A stretch of DNA of 64,000 nucleotides from Silene latifolia (GCF_048544455.1 NC_133529.1:51641401-51705400); one strand, 5' to 3'; numbered from the stretch's first letter, positions 44,426-57,534 are shown. Notes: generated by a model from the sequence alone, not told the origin. Numbers and translations: made by a program.

Positions 44426-45566
44426 TGTTGGAATATGAGTCCTCCGACAATAATGCGATCACAACTGTTGATCATGATGATCACATGTTTAAATCACATT
44501 TTAAGAATACATGTGGGATGTAATATTTTACAGTCAACTGGTCCACACATATCGGTAATGATTGGCTGACTAGAGTTTGACATTACTGTCGTGCGACGGT
44601 GGTGATCAGTTGATCCCCTTAGGTCATACCTATAGGGAAATACTCTTAATTGATTATTTAATTAATCGTATGCCGATACGAGTTAATTAAATTGCTTAAA
44701 ATTGACGGATGATTTTGTGAGTAAAGTTAACGTGTCTTAATGTAATTCGATTAAATTATATACGGTCTAAGTAATCGAATTGTTTTATTACTTAGAGAAA
44801 ATTATTGTTTACGAAACAATTGAAATTGAAATTGAATGAATAATTTATTATAAATACAAGACGTTGTAATTTATAATTTGATAAACCGTTTTGGTACAAG
44901 TAATTACGAATTACTAGTCGATTTTGTATATGACATATTTTATGAGTATGTTGATTTTTAATATGTTAAAAATACATTACAATTTCACATGTCAAGTAAC
45001 ATGTCACATATGTTACAATTGACAAATGACAAAAATAAAATGGACCTACCCATTTTATTTAAGTGTGCCGAAAAAGGAGGGAGTATTAGGTTTATATTGT
45101 GTTTTTATTTTTAAGTGGAAAACACAATGATCAAACCCTACTTGTAGCCTTGCATGCCTATTTTTCTTGGGTAGAAAAACAAGCTCATGCATTGGCTTCT
45201 ACTCCCTCCTACAACCGGTTTTTCCAAGAGAAAAGATAGAGTTTTTCATCTATCATTGATTCACAACTTCAACTCATATTTTCTAGTGTAAGAAAATGAA
45301 TTCTCTCTATAATTTGTGAAAACTTAGAGAAACAAAAAAACACACAAATCACTCCTCTCTTGACCGAAATATTCAAGAGAACAAATTAATATTTTTGTGT
45401 CAAATTTTAAGTAATACTTATATTATTACTAGTTCATAATTATATAAGTTATTAAGGGATTTTCTTGGATATATGCTTTTGGGAGAGGTTCTATTTTGGA
45501 CCTTTTGTTCATCCATTATAAGGAAGCTCAAGAACTAACAAGAAGGAGATCTTGTTGGTGCCCTGT
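44426..45566 (+). mobile_element. A2 5' LTR, left part
   Basis: Begins TGTTGGAATATGAGTCCTCC and is the plus-orientation counterpart of the A1 LTR at 64-1575. Interrupted at 45567 by element H, whose TSD CCCTG occupies 45562-45566. It continues at 53687 to the end TCAAACA at 53829. Without H it is about 1.28 kb. The preceding 5-mer GGTCA would be its TSD, but the far end of the element is not preserved. Confidence 0.85.
44533..44614 (+). promoter_or_regulatory. structured LTR module, A2
   Basis: Outer arms GTCAACTGGT (44533-44542) and ATCAGTTGAT (44605-44614) pair over 10 bp with two G-T pairs. Inner arms CGGTAATG (44553-44560) and CATTACTG (44581-44588) pair over 8 bp with one G-T, with a 20-base loop. 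Confidence 0.75.
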
Positions 45567-46238
45567 GTTGGAAATCTATATCTCATTTTTAACATATTCA
45601 TATATGTTTCAAATTAATTTAGTCATAAAATTAATTACAAATCTTATGCATGCAAACTAAAACAAAAGAGATAAGAAAATCAATTTCTCACCAAATAAAT
45701 TTCGGTCAAATGGGCACCAACAAGATCTCCTTCTTGTTAGTTCTTGAGCTTTCCAATATTGGATGAACATACATGACCTCAAAATAGAAGCCCTCCAATT
45801 TGTAGCACCCAAGACTATCCCTTAAGCCCACAAACTAATATGTACTAGATATTTATATTGTGGTTTACCTTAAAATTGATTACTAATACTCATATATTAC
45901 ATTGATAATTTTAGTAATCTATTGAACAAATTTTGGTAATATTCTCTCTCACAAATTGAATTGTTCAATTTTAAGGAATTAATTAATCTGTATCGGTATA
46001 CAATTAATTAACCTTTTCAATTAAGGGAATCGTCCTTTAGGTGTGACCTCAAGGGATCAACTGATCACCACCGTCGCACGACAGTAATGTCAAACTCTAG
46101 CCAGCCAATCATTACCGATATGTGTGGACCAGTTGACTATATATATATGTATCATCCCTTCCGTATTCTTGTAATGAGATTTAATAATGATATTTAAATC
46201 ATGTGATCGCACTATTGTTGAGGACACATTTCCCAACA
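45567..46238 (-). repeat. H 3' LTR, internally deleted
   Basis: TGTTGGAAAT to CCCAACA. Lacks the equivalent of about 52742-53370. At the join gaacaaattt is followed by a TGGT that is absent from the intact LTR, then aatattctctctc, suggesting a repair junction with filler. Confidence 0.85.
46056..46137 (-). promoter_or_regulatory. structured LTR module, H 3' LTR
   Basis: Outer arms 46056-46065 and 46128-46137; inner arms 46082-46089 and 46110-46117. Same stem sequences as A1; one loop base differs. Confidence 0.7.
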
Positions 46239-46252
46239 ATCTCCCACTTGTC
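46239..46252 (-). other. H polypurine tract
   Basis: atctcccacttgtc on the plus strand, giving the purine run AAGTGGGAGA on the element strand right next to the 3' LTR. Confidence 0.75.
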
Positions 46253-47780
46253 CTCGACAAGTGTGCGTCACCAATTCTCTTGTCCTATTACTATCTTCCA
46301 CTCAATGCAAGATGTCTTTCGGGTCGTACTTGCAAGTGATCATATCGAGAGTGGTTTCCTCGATCTGGAGAATAACTGATTGACCGGATTTATCTATCAT
46401 AGATACCTTCCGAGCGTGGCCACGCATTTCCAGTTCATTACTCCTCGAGTGGCCCTGAGATATTGTTTTAACCCTAACAAGGGGGTGGACAATTCCTATC
46501 GCACTTATTCCCTTCGACTAGCCACAGCCATCATAACCCAAAATATGCCCATTTGACCCGATTTACGAAGGTCGTAGTAACACAAATCAAAGTTAATCTG
46601 AAACTGTGCCATCTTAGGCGAACAGTCTTTAGTCAAAAGAATCGACTCATTAGAATACTATAGTAGCTCTCGCCACGACCAGGCTATATAAATTTGCCAG
46701 AACTCTATAAGCGGTCACTGCCCGACAAAGTGTTCCTAACAGTCTGCCTATGTGATCGACTAGTCATCTCACATGACTCTATGGCACCTGAACTTGCCAT
46801 CAATCGCATCACACTTTAGTCACTTCGAGACGTCACCTCATGTAAGTGACTATGGGCGAATACAATGCTAATCCGTGTTCACTTTAACGGGGTTCAATTG
46901 TCTCTACAACCCGTTTGGATGTAACAAAGTATAATAAAAGAGTTTTAAAGGAAAAACTCGAACGACAAATGCGATTATCACATATGAATAGTCAATGCCT
47001 GATTACTATTTCATGTTCTATAATCTAATTTGATCTTGTATGTAGTTATTCATTTCAATTCAATTGAAATGACATGACTCATCATGTTTAGCCTTTGAGA
47101 AGGCTTTGGTTAGTAGGTTTTATCAACTTCTTGTACCTTACTCAACCTTACTACATACTCGTTTTCCTTTGTAATGTATACATTTACATTACAAAACTTT
47201 CTGAGTACGTGTCGATATCCAATCAAGACATAGGTCCTCTAGCCTAACAATAGCTCCCACTGTTTTCACAGTGTGCGGGACTCATCCTCTTGCACATCTC
47301 TTGATTGCAAGTGTACTCAATTTCCGTTGTAAATATTTCTTATTGTTCTTTATTGCCTAGAACGATTCTAGAAAATCTACTTCTTAATTAACATTGCCAC
47401 AATGGTATCTTAACCATCCTGATGTGTTTTGATTATGGTTTTGTCGGAAACCACGCGCAATCTCAATTCTCAATTGTCACTTGTGTAACACCCTTACACA
47501 AAATTGCATCATAAACACTTTGCTTTACTTCCTTAATGCTTCTGCAAGCACTTAAGGGTAATCTTTATGGCTTACTCGACAAAGATTACTTAAATTCGAT
47601 TTTGAAAACAATTCATCATACTCAAAGTATATGAAGTGTTATACATCATTTTTTATTTAATTGATTTGGCAGCGGAAGCAAATGGAATCAATCAAATATG
47701 TTCAACTTGGTTGAACTAGTCATGAATCTTATCAACATAAGACTTCTTATTGACGCTAATATCATGTGGATTTATCTTCA
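46253..47780 (-). mobile_element. H 3' non-coding region
   Basis: Corresponds to the C 3' region and the distal end of pol, heavily decayed. A2 carries the same sequence in the opposite direction (about 58480-59430). No gene is visible. Confidence 0.6.
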
Positions 47781-48700
47781 TAAATCCGGATATTAAAGAT
47801 GTATTATAATACTCCAAAAGTCTTACATCATTCGCAATGATCAATATGTCATCCACATATAAGACTAATTAAAATTTCCGTAACTCCCACTAAACTCCAT
47901 GTATAAACACAACTTCTCGACTTATCGAGAAAAGTTTTATCACATGATCAAAATGTTGATTCCAACTCATTGATGTCCTACTTAAGATTCTCTCTTAAGT
48001 TTCACATTATCTTAGGATTGCAAGAATCTACTAAACTCAAGACATGTATTGAATACATTCCTTCTAATTGAAGAAGTGGGTTTTAGATTCACACGCTATG
48101 TATTTCATAATAATGAAACACAATCCCTAAGAAGATCCAAATAGACTTAAGCATTTCAACTGGTGCAAAACCCTTTGCAGCCAATCAAACCTTGAAATCT
48201 GTCTTTATTAGTGCAAAACCCTTAGTCACTAATCAAGCCTTTTATTTCGGATTCTCATGGCTCTAAGCCTTGTATTGAGTTGTGACTTAAACACTCTTAT
48301 GTAAGTCATTTGTTTATTACTTTCCAGAAGTAATCAACTTGAATCAAACAATTTTTTTGTAAGTTGTAAGCTCTTTACTTTCTTTATTTTCTTAAAAGTA
48401 ACATGAATTCATCATCTTTAACAAGTGACGAATTTAACCTCCTAGGTTTTGAAGAAACAATGTCTTACACAAAACGTCTCACGTAGCCAAGAAAGACCAG
48501 TTTCTTGCGACATAACATTCTTTGTGGCTCTTGAATAATTTCTCCCACTCTGTCTTCTAAAAATAAACTTGAATTTTAGAAACACAGCTTCACGAGCCGC
48601 AAACCCGTCGTACTCGTGATAAATGAAGGGAAAAATGAGCATTTGTTTCTTGTGAAAACTTACAAACATGGCATCCTACCATCTCATATCTCATATGAAT
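47781..48700 (-). pseudogene. pol: H copia pol remnants
   Basis: On the minus strand 47850-47890 still reads the reverse-transcriptase active-site stretch (YVDDILI-like, atgtggatgacatattgatc). 48540-48620 retains the segment after the integrase core (V-A-A/R-E-A-V-F-L and RQSGRNY-like). Every frame is interrupted. The same remnants, with many of the same lesions, occur in A2 at 57590-57720 and 58370-58410, so the decay predates the spread of both elements. Confidence 0.7.
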
Positions 48701-50222
48701 CATTTTAGATTTAGTGGAAAGATAATCTAGACAAAATGATAAAATCCTCAAAAGGATCAAGTAACTCAAAGTAACTTGATCGAAGTCCAAACCATATCGA
48801 ATAGCGTTTGAATTCTTATCCAATCACACATTATTCCATAATGCATGCTAAGAGAGATTAACTTGTGATACTATATCACATTTCCTTTGGCTTATATCAA
48901 AGTCTTCACTTTGCTAATCCCATCACGACTAAATCGTGATTCTTTGAACACTTTGAACTTCTTCAAAGATTTCTCTATTTACCTTATTAAGTGAACATAT
49001 TCGTGTCAACTTAAATCGTTGGTAAAAGAAAATGATCAACCTATTTTGGATCGATGATTTACAACCTCGATCTCCTTTTCAACCAAAAGGCACGAGATAT
49101 CTTGCTTTGAATACAAGATACGCATAAACCATTAACAATCTAATGGTTTCAAGAGTACTCGATAACTCTTTGCGTTCATCATCCCAGAATTTAAGGTTTA
49201 ATCTTGGGTTACCAATTTGAGTCTTGCATCACCTACATGATGTATCATTCTAGTTTGGTTTAGAATATAATCACTTTGATAATGGGCTAGCCATACATCA
49301 AATCGTGGTCTATAGGGTCACAAAAGTGAAAACCTCTTTTGTATCTTAACAAGTTTATATTCTTATTTAGAGTTTATGCACTTAATAGTCACAATTGAGT
49401 ACACAATTACTCTATCTCTCGACATTATTGTTGCTAGTCCTCATATTCTAATCATCTTATGTGTCGAATACAATGATGAAAACCTCCACTGGTTTCTAAT
49501 ATTGACGAAGTGGTACAAGCAAAATTTATGTTTAATCAAATAAACATTTAAAGAAGAAGGTCCCATTAGGTGTCCCACAACTAACTTGTTGATTCTTCAA
49601 TAATTTGGGGTAGTTTCCTTTCTTGTGTCCAACATTTAAGACAATGGAAACTTTATTGGTCGGGATTGATAGGTTTAGTATCGTCATTTCTCAATAACTT
49701 TACTTTTAACATTACCTTGTATCAATTCCATTATTATCTTTACTTCTTGAACCTCGTCCTCATCTTAACGGTTTAAGAGAATGCTCCCACTCATTTCAAT
49801 GAGTCTTTGCTTTGAGAAGCAAAATTGAATTCATGAAGATTACTCTTCATTTGTTCGTTTTAGTCTTAAAACTTTCATTGAAGTGGTTGCGTTATTTTGG
49901 TCAATTTTGATTTCCAACAAATCTTGTTACCAAAATTAGAAACAATTCACTGTAAGTAGATGTGTTAGTCAAGAATCAAAAACCTGTTTGATAATGAATA
50001 ACTTTAATCTATACTCTTTACAAGAGATCCTTAGCAATGGTTTATTTGAGGTTTTAGAAGCAAATTCATATTTGTCTTTAGTTACGATGTTTTAATGGAG
50101 ATTTTGAAAAAATCGAAATGATATCGTATATGAATTGTGGTAAAGAAATAGAACAATATAATAACGGAATAGTGGAAAACTTAACATTTATCGTTTTATT
50201 AATACTTGTAAATAACAAGTAA
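48701..50222 (-). mobile_element. H decayed gag and pol region
   Basis: No open frame. A string near 49610-49660 (caatggaaac...gaaa) is the reverse of a ruined zinc knuckle also seen in A2 at 56545-56605. The rest aligns with A2 56000-57500 in the opposite orientation. Confidence 0.55.
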
Positions 50223-50273
50223 AGCATTTACATAGTGACCTCTACCCAACTATGATAAATGATTCCGAGATCC
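50223..50273 (-). promoter_or_regulatory. conserved pre-gag leader block, H
   Basis: Nearly identical to the B1, B2 and A2 blocks although H has no usable gag, consistent with a cis-acting role kept by selection or by recent ancestry. Confidence 0.5.
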
Positions 50274-50289
50274 AAATTCATATTAACAT

Positions 50290-50570
50290 GGGCAAGGGGT
50301 AGCCGATGAAACCCTTATCATTATAACTCGGTGGATTAACTCTTTAATCGATTCTACTTTTAGAACTCTCGGTCGATAAAATTACATTAACATTTATCTT
50401 TAGCCCAAAACACATCCGACAAAGGCACGGGGTAGCCGATGAAACCCTTATCAATTACTTTTGTTGAGTTCAACCCAAATTTCGAATAAATGTGTCCATG
50501 ATCCAAATCCACATCATCTAGGGCACGGGGTAGCCGATGAAACCCTCATCAACATAAATTCGGTGGATAG
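50290..50570 (-). repeat. three dispersed leader repeats in H
   Basis: ggggtagccgatgaaaccc occurs at about 50296, 50429 and 50527, each followed by (t/c)atca. A2 has two equivalent units (about 55643 and 55838, tcggcyacaccgtgccc). Confidence 0.75.
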
Positions 50571-50573
50571 ACA

Positions 50574-52357
50574 TTTATCACCCACTTCACCAACGTAACA
50601 AGGTTTGTCTTACGGTAAAGCCGGCTCAACTCCCTTGCGAAACTGGTACTTCATGGTTTCTACTATTTGGTAAGGCTAAGTCTCAATTGTTTATTTTTAG
50701 CGAGAGATCATGTCAATTTATTATCTATCACGTTTTAAGTGAACTAAAGCGGTGAACTACGATAATTATAATTGACACGGTCGATAAACTCGATTAAAAG
50801 ATGATGCATGTTTTAGTTATGGCGATTTAGCGATGCATGCGACATATAAATAAAATGCAAAGCATAAATAAAATAATCCTAGTATGGCCTTCCTAAAATA
50901 GAAAAACTATTTAAGTATTACATATTCGGAAACCAACTCCATTGGTCCCTTGAACTTCGGTTGAGGCAGTAACACCGTCTTTATGTATCGCCTTCTTGAG
51001 TGACACCGTCTTTATGGGACTCCAAAATAAATAAATTACATAACAAATTACATAATTTCCTATTATACATTTGTAATTAAAATAAAAATAATTCTATTAA
51101 ATTACAAAACGGTGATACGAGATCATAATAAATTACAACCGAATCGATATTCCCATACATTTCGGGTAATACCAATTAAAAACTAAGGCCATACTAAGTA
51201 AAATTACATAATTCAAAAATTACATAAAATAAAATTATGACAATCATAAATAAAATGCAGCATTATAATATGTATGAACATGCCCAATTTTATGCTAAAT
51301 CGCCTTTAAGGAGCCAATATCGTATATTACACGGTTTTTACGGATTTGCGTGATTCAACGTTTTATAATCACGATAATTACATAAATACATATTTATGCA
51401 AAAGTTAATTACCCTAACTTCTTAGGACTCAAAATTAGTCTTCACTAACTATTTGACTATAATTAACTTATATTACTTAGAATTGTTCATTAATGGACTC
51501 AAAATTACAATAAAATGCTATAAACTTCGAATAAATCACAAAAATTTCAAATAAATTCAAAATTTGAAATTTAAACTCATGAACATTCTGGAAAAATACC
51601 ATGACACTCATAATGTTCAAAAACTTAGGTTAAAAATTTCGAAAGTTATCGGGAAAAACAATGTTGCGGTTTATCGGATTTATCAATAAAAATCATAAAA
51701 ACATGAGAAAAATTATATTCATCAACTTTTCAATTTTAGATCTGAAAAAGATAATAAAATGCAACATGTAACGTTTTTCCTTAGTCATGAAGTATGTTTT
51801 AGCAATTATTCACTAATTAAGTCACTATTTATGCTATTTTTCATCAAAAATCCATAAATCATGCATGAAGACTTCATTATAGCCAATTATTTTACACACA
51901 TCTTGTAAAATTGCATGTGACAATATACTAAATTTCTATGACCAGATTCGAAATATTTCTCATATTAACCTATTTTTCATTTAAATTCGATTTTTAAAAT
52001 GAAAAATCCATATTTCGAGCATAAGAACTCATAAAATTATAAAAATTTCCAGATCATCTAAAAATAATATATGTGAAAACATATCCAAAAACCACTGTAA
52101 AATTCGAAGTTTAGCTAATTTTCGTCCAAAAATGACATTTTTATCATAAAAATCACATTTTAATGCCAATATAATATAAAATGAACAATAAAATCCATAA
52201 TTTAACCAAAATATCCTAAATACATTTTAGGATCAGAAACTTTAACATGCAAAAATTTATTTTCGTGATATATCATAATAACACAAATTTACAAGTTTTA
52301 TATGTTAATCGTATAACTCGGAAAAACTATAACCGATTTGCATGCAAACAACCTTGT
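50574..52357 (-). mobile_element. H 5' leader, non-coding
   Basis: AT-rich leader matching the A2 leader in reverse and more distantly the B and C leaders. No gene seen. Confidence 0.6.
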
Positions 52358-52369
52358 GCTCTGATACCA
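52358..52369 (-). other. H primer-binding site
   Basis: GCTCTGATACCA on the plus strand, an exact 12-base initiator Met-tRNA site in reverse, two bases from the LTR. Confidence 0.9.
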
Positions 52370-52371
52370 CT

Positions 52372-53681
52372 TGTTGGAAATATATATCTCATTTTTAACA
52401 TATTCATATATGTTTCAAATTAATTTAGTCATAAAATTAATTACAAATCTTATGCATGCAAACTAAAACAAAAGAGATAAGAAAATCAATTTCTCACCAA
52501 ATAAATTTCGGTCAAATGGGCACCAACAAGATCTCCTTCTTGTTAGTTCTTGAGCTTTCCAATATTGGATGAACATACATGACCTCAAAATAGAAGCCCT
52601 CCAATTAGTAGCACCCAAGACTATCCCTTAAACCCACAAACTAATATGTACTAGATATTTATATTGTGGTTTACCTTAAAATTGATTACTAATACTCATA
52701 TATTACATTGATAATTTTAGTAATCTATTGAACAAATTTGAATCAAAAACTCATCTTTTTGATGAAGATTAAAGAGAGAGAAGAGAGGAAAAATACATGA
52801 ACTTTTTGCATGTAATGTATTAGAATGAATGATGAGTGAATTAATTCACTTGCCCATTTATTTTCCACGGTTGGATTAAAGAAAAATAGGGCATCTATTT
52901 TTACTTTTTGTCTTCACAAGAAATAGATGTGTAAGAGTAGGTGTAAGGCTAGTTGTAGGTAGGCATCATCATGCCATTTTATTAAATAAAATAAAACAAC
53001 CAAAACCCACTAACTCTTTCCATATTTCGGTCCATATATGCATAAAATGGACTACCATTTTATTTTGTCAATTTGTCATTTGTCACACAATATGTCACAT
53101 GTAGTATGATACATGTTACTAATTAATTAAATGCATATTTATCACGTAAATATCATTTTATAAATTAATTAAATTACATTCAACAAATTGACTAGTGATA
53201 CTTGATCACATAAATAAAATGGGTCATATAATTATAATTCACAATATCTTGTAATTATAATCAACCATTCATTCTTATCTTTATTGTTTCTCAAACAATA
53301 AACAATTTTAGTAATAAAGCATTTTATTTACTAAAATAAATCTTATTTAATCCCATTATAATAAGATATCAATATTCTCTCTCACAAATTGAATTGTTCA
53401 ATTTTAAGGAATTAATTAATCTGTATCGGTATACAATTAATTAACCTTTTCAATTAAGGGAATCGTCCTTTAGGTGTGACCTCAAGGGATCAACTGATCA
53501 CCACCGTCGCACGACAGTAATGTCAAACTCTAGCCAGCCAATCATTACCGATATGTGTGGACCAGTTGACTATATATATATATATATATATGTATCATCC
53601 CTTCCGTATTCTTGTAATGAGATTTAATAATGATATTTAAATCATGTGATCGCACTATTGTTGAGGACACATTTCCCAACA
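52372..53681 (-). repeat. H 5' LTR, full length
   Basis: 1310 bp, TGTTGGAAAT to TCCCAACA. It contains a TA microsatellite (53571-53591) longer than in the 3' LTR, and the structured module at 53489-53570. Confidence 0.9.
53489..53570 (-). promoter_or_regulatory. structured LTR module, H 5' LTR
   Basis: Outer arms 53489-53498 and 53561-53570; identical to the copy in the H 3' LTR. Confidence 0.7.
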
Positions 53682-53686
53682 CCCTG

Positions 53687-53829
53687 ATATCCGAAATCCC
53701 AAAGTAAGAAAGATGATTTCTTTTCTCATCTTTTTAGTTTGCATGCATAAGATCTAACATTTATTTTATGACTAAATAAATTATTTCATATATGAATATG
53801 TAAATTAATGATATTAATGAATCAAACAA
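53687..53829 (+). mobile_element. A2 5' LTR, right part
   Basis: Continuation of the A2 LTR after the H insertion; ends in aatgaatcaaaca, the reverse complement of the A1 LTR start. It is followed by AG and a PBS variant. Confidence 0.85.
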
Positions 53830-53831
53830 GC

Positions 53832-53845
53832 GGTATCATGAGCCT
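53832..53845 (+). other. A2 primer-binding site variant
   Basis: CGGTATCATGAGCC: like the Met-tRNA site but with T to C at position 1 and the same extra T found in A1. Confidence 0.65.
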
Positions 53846-55884
53846 TAGGTTGTTTGCATGCAAATCGGTTTATAGTTTTTCCGAGTTATAAGATTAACAT
53901 ACAAAACTAATTAATTTGGATTTATGAAGATAAACCTATAAATAACTTTGCATGTTTATTTATGGATTTTAGGACATTTTGGTTTATTTATGGATTTTAT
54001 TGTTCATTATATATAATATTGGCATTAAAATGTGATTTTTTTTTGATAAAAATGTCATTTTTGGACAAAAAATAGCTAAACTTCGATTTTTTCAGTGGTT
54101 TTTGGATATGTTTTCACATATATTATCTAATGATGGCCTGTAAATTTTCATGTTAAAATGAGTTGTTTTGCTCGAAATATGGATTTTTTAAATTAAACTC
54201 GTATTTAAATGGGTAAATAGGTTAATATGAGTTATATTTCGAATCTGGTCATGGAAATTTAGTATGTTGTCACATGCAATTTTACAAGATGTGTGTAAAA
54301 TATTTGGCTATAATGAAGTCTTTATGCATGATTTATGAATTTTTGATGAAAAATCACATAAATAGTGACTATAATTAGTAATAATGCTAAAACATACTTC
54401 ATGACTAAAGGAAAAACCTCACATGTTGAATTTTATCATATATTTCAGATCTAAAAGTGAAAAGTTGATGAAAATAATTTTTCTCATATTTTTGTGGTCA
54501 TATTTGTTAAAACCGATAAACCGCAACAATGTTTTTCTCGATAAATTTTCGAAATTTTTAACCTAAGTTTTGAACATATGAGTGTCATGGTATTTTTCCA
54601 GAATGTTCATGAGTTTAAATTTCAAATTTCGAAATTATTTGAAATTTTTATAATTTAATTTGAAGTTTATAGCTTATTTTTGTAATTTTAGGTCCTTTTA
54701 TGAACAATATTAGAAATCAAAGTTAATTATTGTCAAAATGTTAATGGAGACTAATTTTGATCCCTAAGATGGTTAGGGTAATTAACTTGTACATAAATAT
54801 GAATTTATGTAATTATTGGGATTTTAATAAGTTAAATCACGCAAATCCATAAAAACCGATAAATATACGATATTGGCTCTTAAAAGGCGATTTAGCATAA
54901 AATTTCGCATGTTCATACATATTATAATGCTGCATTTTATTTATGATTGTCATATTTTAATTTTATGTAATTTTTGAATTATGTAATTTTACTTGGTATG
55001 GCCTTAGTTTTAATTGATATTACCCGAAATGTATGGGAATATCGATTCGGTTGTAATTATTGTGATCTCGTATCACCGTTTTGTAATGTAATAGATTTAT
55101 TTTTATTCTTTATTACAAATGTATTATAGGAAATTTTGTAATACATTTTGTAATTTAATTATTCCGGAGTTCTTTGAAGACGGTGCCACTCGAGAAGGCG
55201 ATCCATCAAAGAAGGTGTTGCCTTGAAGTGCGTGCCAAGACCGAAGTTCAAGGGACCAAAGGAGTTGGTTTCCGAATTTGTAATAGTTTATTAGATTTAC
55301 TATTTTAGGAAGGCTATACTAGGATTTTATTATTTTATGCTTTGCACTTTATTTATATGTTGCATGCATCGCTAAATCGCCATAGCTAAACATGCATTTT
55401 AATCGAGTTTATCGACCGTGTCAATTAGAATTATCGTAGTTCACCGCTTTAGTTCACTTAAAACGTGATAGATAATAAATTGACATGACCTCTCGCTAAA
55501 ATAAACAATTGAGACTTAGCCTTACCAAAAAGTAGAAACCATGAAAACCTATTTGGTGAGGGAGTGCGCTCGACCACACCGGGGTACAAACCTTGTTACG
55601 TAGGGGAAGTGGGTGATAAATGTCTATCCACCGAATTCATGTTGATAAGGGATGTATCGGCCACACCGTGCCCAAGTTAATCTGAATTTGGATCATGGAC
55701 ACATTTATTCGAAATTTGGGTTGAACTCAACAAAAGTATTCTCGACCATTGCCGGATGTGTTTTGGGCTAAAGATAAAGTATTTAACAAGAGTTCTAAAA
55801 GTAGAATCGATTAAAGAGTTAATCCACCGAGTTATATTGATAAGGGATGAATCGGCTACACCGTGCCCAAGTTAATATGAATTT

Positions 55885-55935
55885 GGATCTTGGAATCATT
55901 TATCATAGTTGGGTAGAGGTCACTATGTAAATGCT
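55885..55935 (+). promoter_or_regulatory. conserved pre-gag leader block, A2
   Basis: ggatcttggaatcatttatc followed by atagttgggtagaggtcact and tgtaaatgct, collinear with H, B1 and B2. Confidence 0.5.
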
Positions 55936-57534
55936 TTACTTGTAAAATTATTTACAAGTATTATTATAACGATAAATGTTTTGTTTTCTTTATTCCGTTA
56001 TCATATTGTTCTATTTCTTTACCTCAATTTATACGATATCATTTCGATTTTAGTTCAAATCTCCATTAAAACATCGTAACTAAAGACAAAATATGAATTT
56101 TCTTCTAAAACCTCGTGTTATCCATTGGAAGGATCTCTTGTGAAGCGTATAGATGAAAGTTATTCGTGATCAAAAGGGTTTTTGATTCTTGACTAACATA
56201 TATACTTACAATGAATTGTTTCTCATATGCTTAATTGAATTAAGTCCTTTGAAACGTTAAATCATTTTGGTGACTAGATTTGTTAGAAATCGCAATTGAC
56301 CAAAATACCGCAACCACTTCAATGAAAGTTTTAAGACTAAACAAACGAATGAAGAGTAGTCTTCATGAATTTCAATTTTGCTTCTCTTAGCAATGACTCA
56401 TTGAAATGAGTGGGAGCATTCTCTTAAACCGTTAAGAAAAGGATGAGGTTTAAAGAAGTAAAATTAGAATGGAATTGATACAAGGTAATGTTAAAAGTAA
56501 AGTTATTGAGAATAACGATACTAAACCTATCAATCCCGACCGATAAAGTTTCCATTGTCTTAATTGTTGGACGCTAGAAAGGAAACTACCCCAAATTATT
56601 GAAGAATCAACAAGTTAGTTGTGGGACATCTAATGAGACCTTCTTCTTTAAATGTTTATTTGATTGACATAAATTTTGCTAAATACTACTTCGTCAATAT
56701 TAGAAACCAGTGGAGGTTTTCATCATTGTATTCGATACATAAGATGATAATAATATGACGATTAGCATCAAATAATGTCGAGAGATAGAGTCATTGTGTA
56801 ATCAATCTAGTTTTGGGTTTATAGTTGTACCTTAATTATGACTATTAAGTGCATAAACTCTGAATAAGAATATAATCTTGTTAAGATACAAAAGAGGTTT
56901 CACTTTTGTGACCCTATACACCACGATTTGATGTATGGCTAGCCCATTATCAAGGTGAATATATTCTAAACCAAACTAGAATGATACATCATGTAGATGA
57001 TGCAAGACTCAAATTGGTAACCCAAGATTAAACCTTAAAATCTGGAATGATGAACGCAAAGAGTTATCGAGTACTCTTGGAACCATTAGATTGTTAATCT
57101 TATGGTATATGCGTATATTGTATTCAAAGCAAGATATCTCGTGCTTTTGGGTTGAAAAGGAGATCGAGGTTGTAAATCATTGATACAGAATAGGTTGATC
57201 ATTTTCTTTTACCAACGATTTAAGTTGACACCAATATGTTCACTTAATAAGGTAAAAAGAGAAATCTTTGAAGAAGTCCAAAGACTTCCATGAATCACGA
57301 TCTAGTCGTGATGGGATTATCAAAGTGAAGACTTTGATATAAGCCAAATAAAATGTGATATAGTATCACAAGTTAATCTCTCTTAGCACACATTATGGGA
57401 TAATGTGGTTGGATAAAGAAATCAAACCCTATTCGATATGGTTTGGACTTCAATAAAGTTACTTTGAGTTACTTGATCTTATTTTTGGGGATTTTATCAT
57501 ATTGTCTAAATAATTTTTCCACTAAATCTAAAAC

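Larger units (their letters stand above)
45567..53681 (-). mobile_element. H: young non-coding copia derivative
   Basis: 8.1-kb minus-strand element with a perfect 5-bp TSD (CCCTG at 45562-45566 and 53682-53686). The 5' LTR is 52372-53681 (1310 bp) and the 3' LTR is 45567-46238 (672 bp, with an internal deletion of about 640 bp). The PBS is 52358-52369 and the polypurine tract 46239-46252. In the shared parts the LTRs differ by about three substitutions and a TA-repeat length, so the insertion is recent. The interior has no open frame longer than about 80 codons but retains degraded copia gag and pol sequence in the correct order. It must have been mobilised in trans. Confidence 0.9.
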
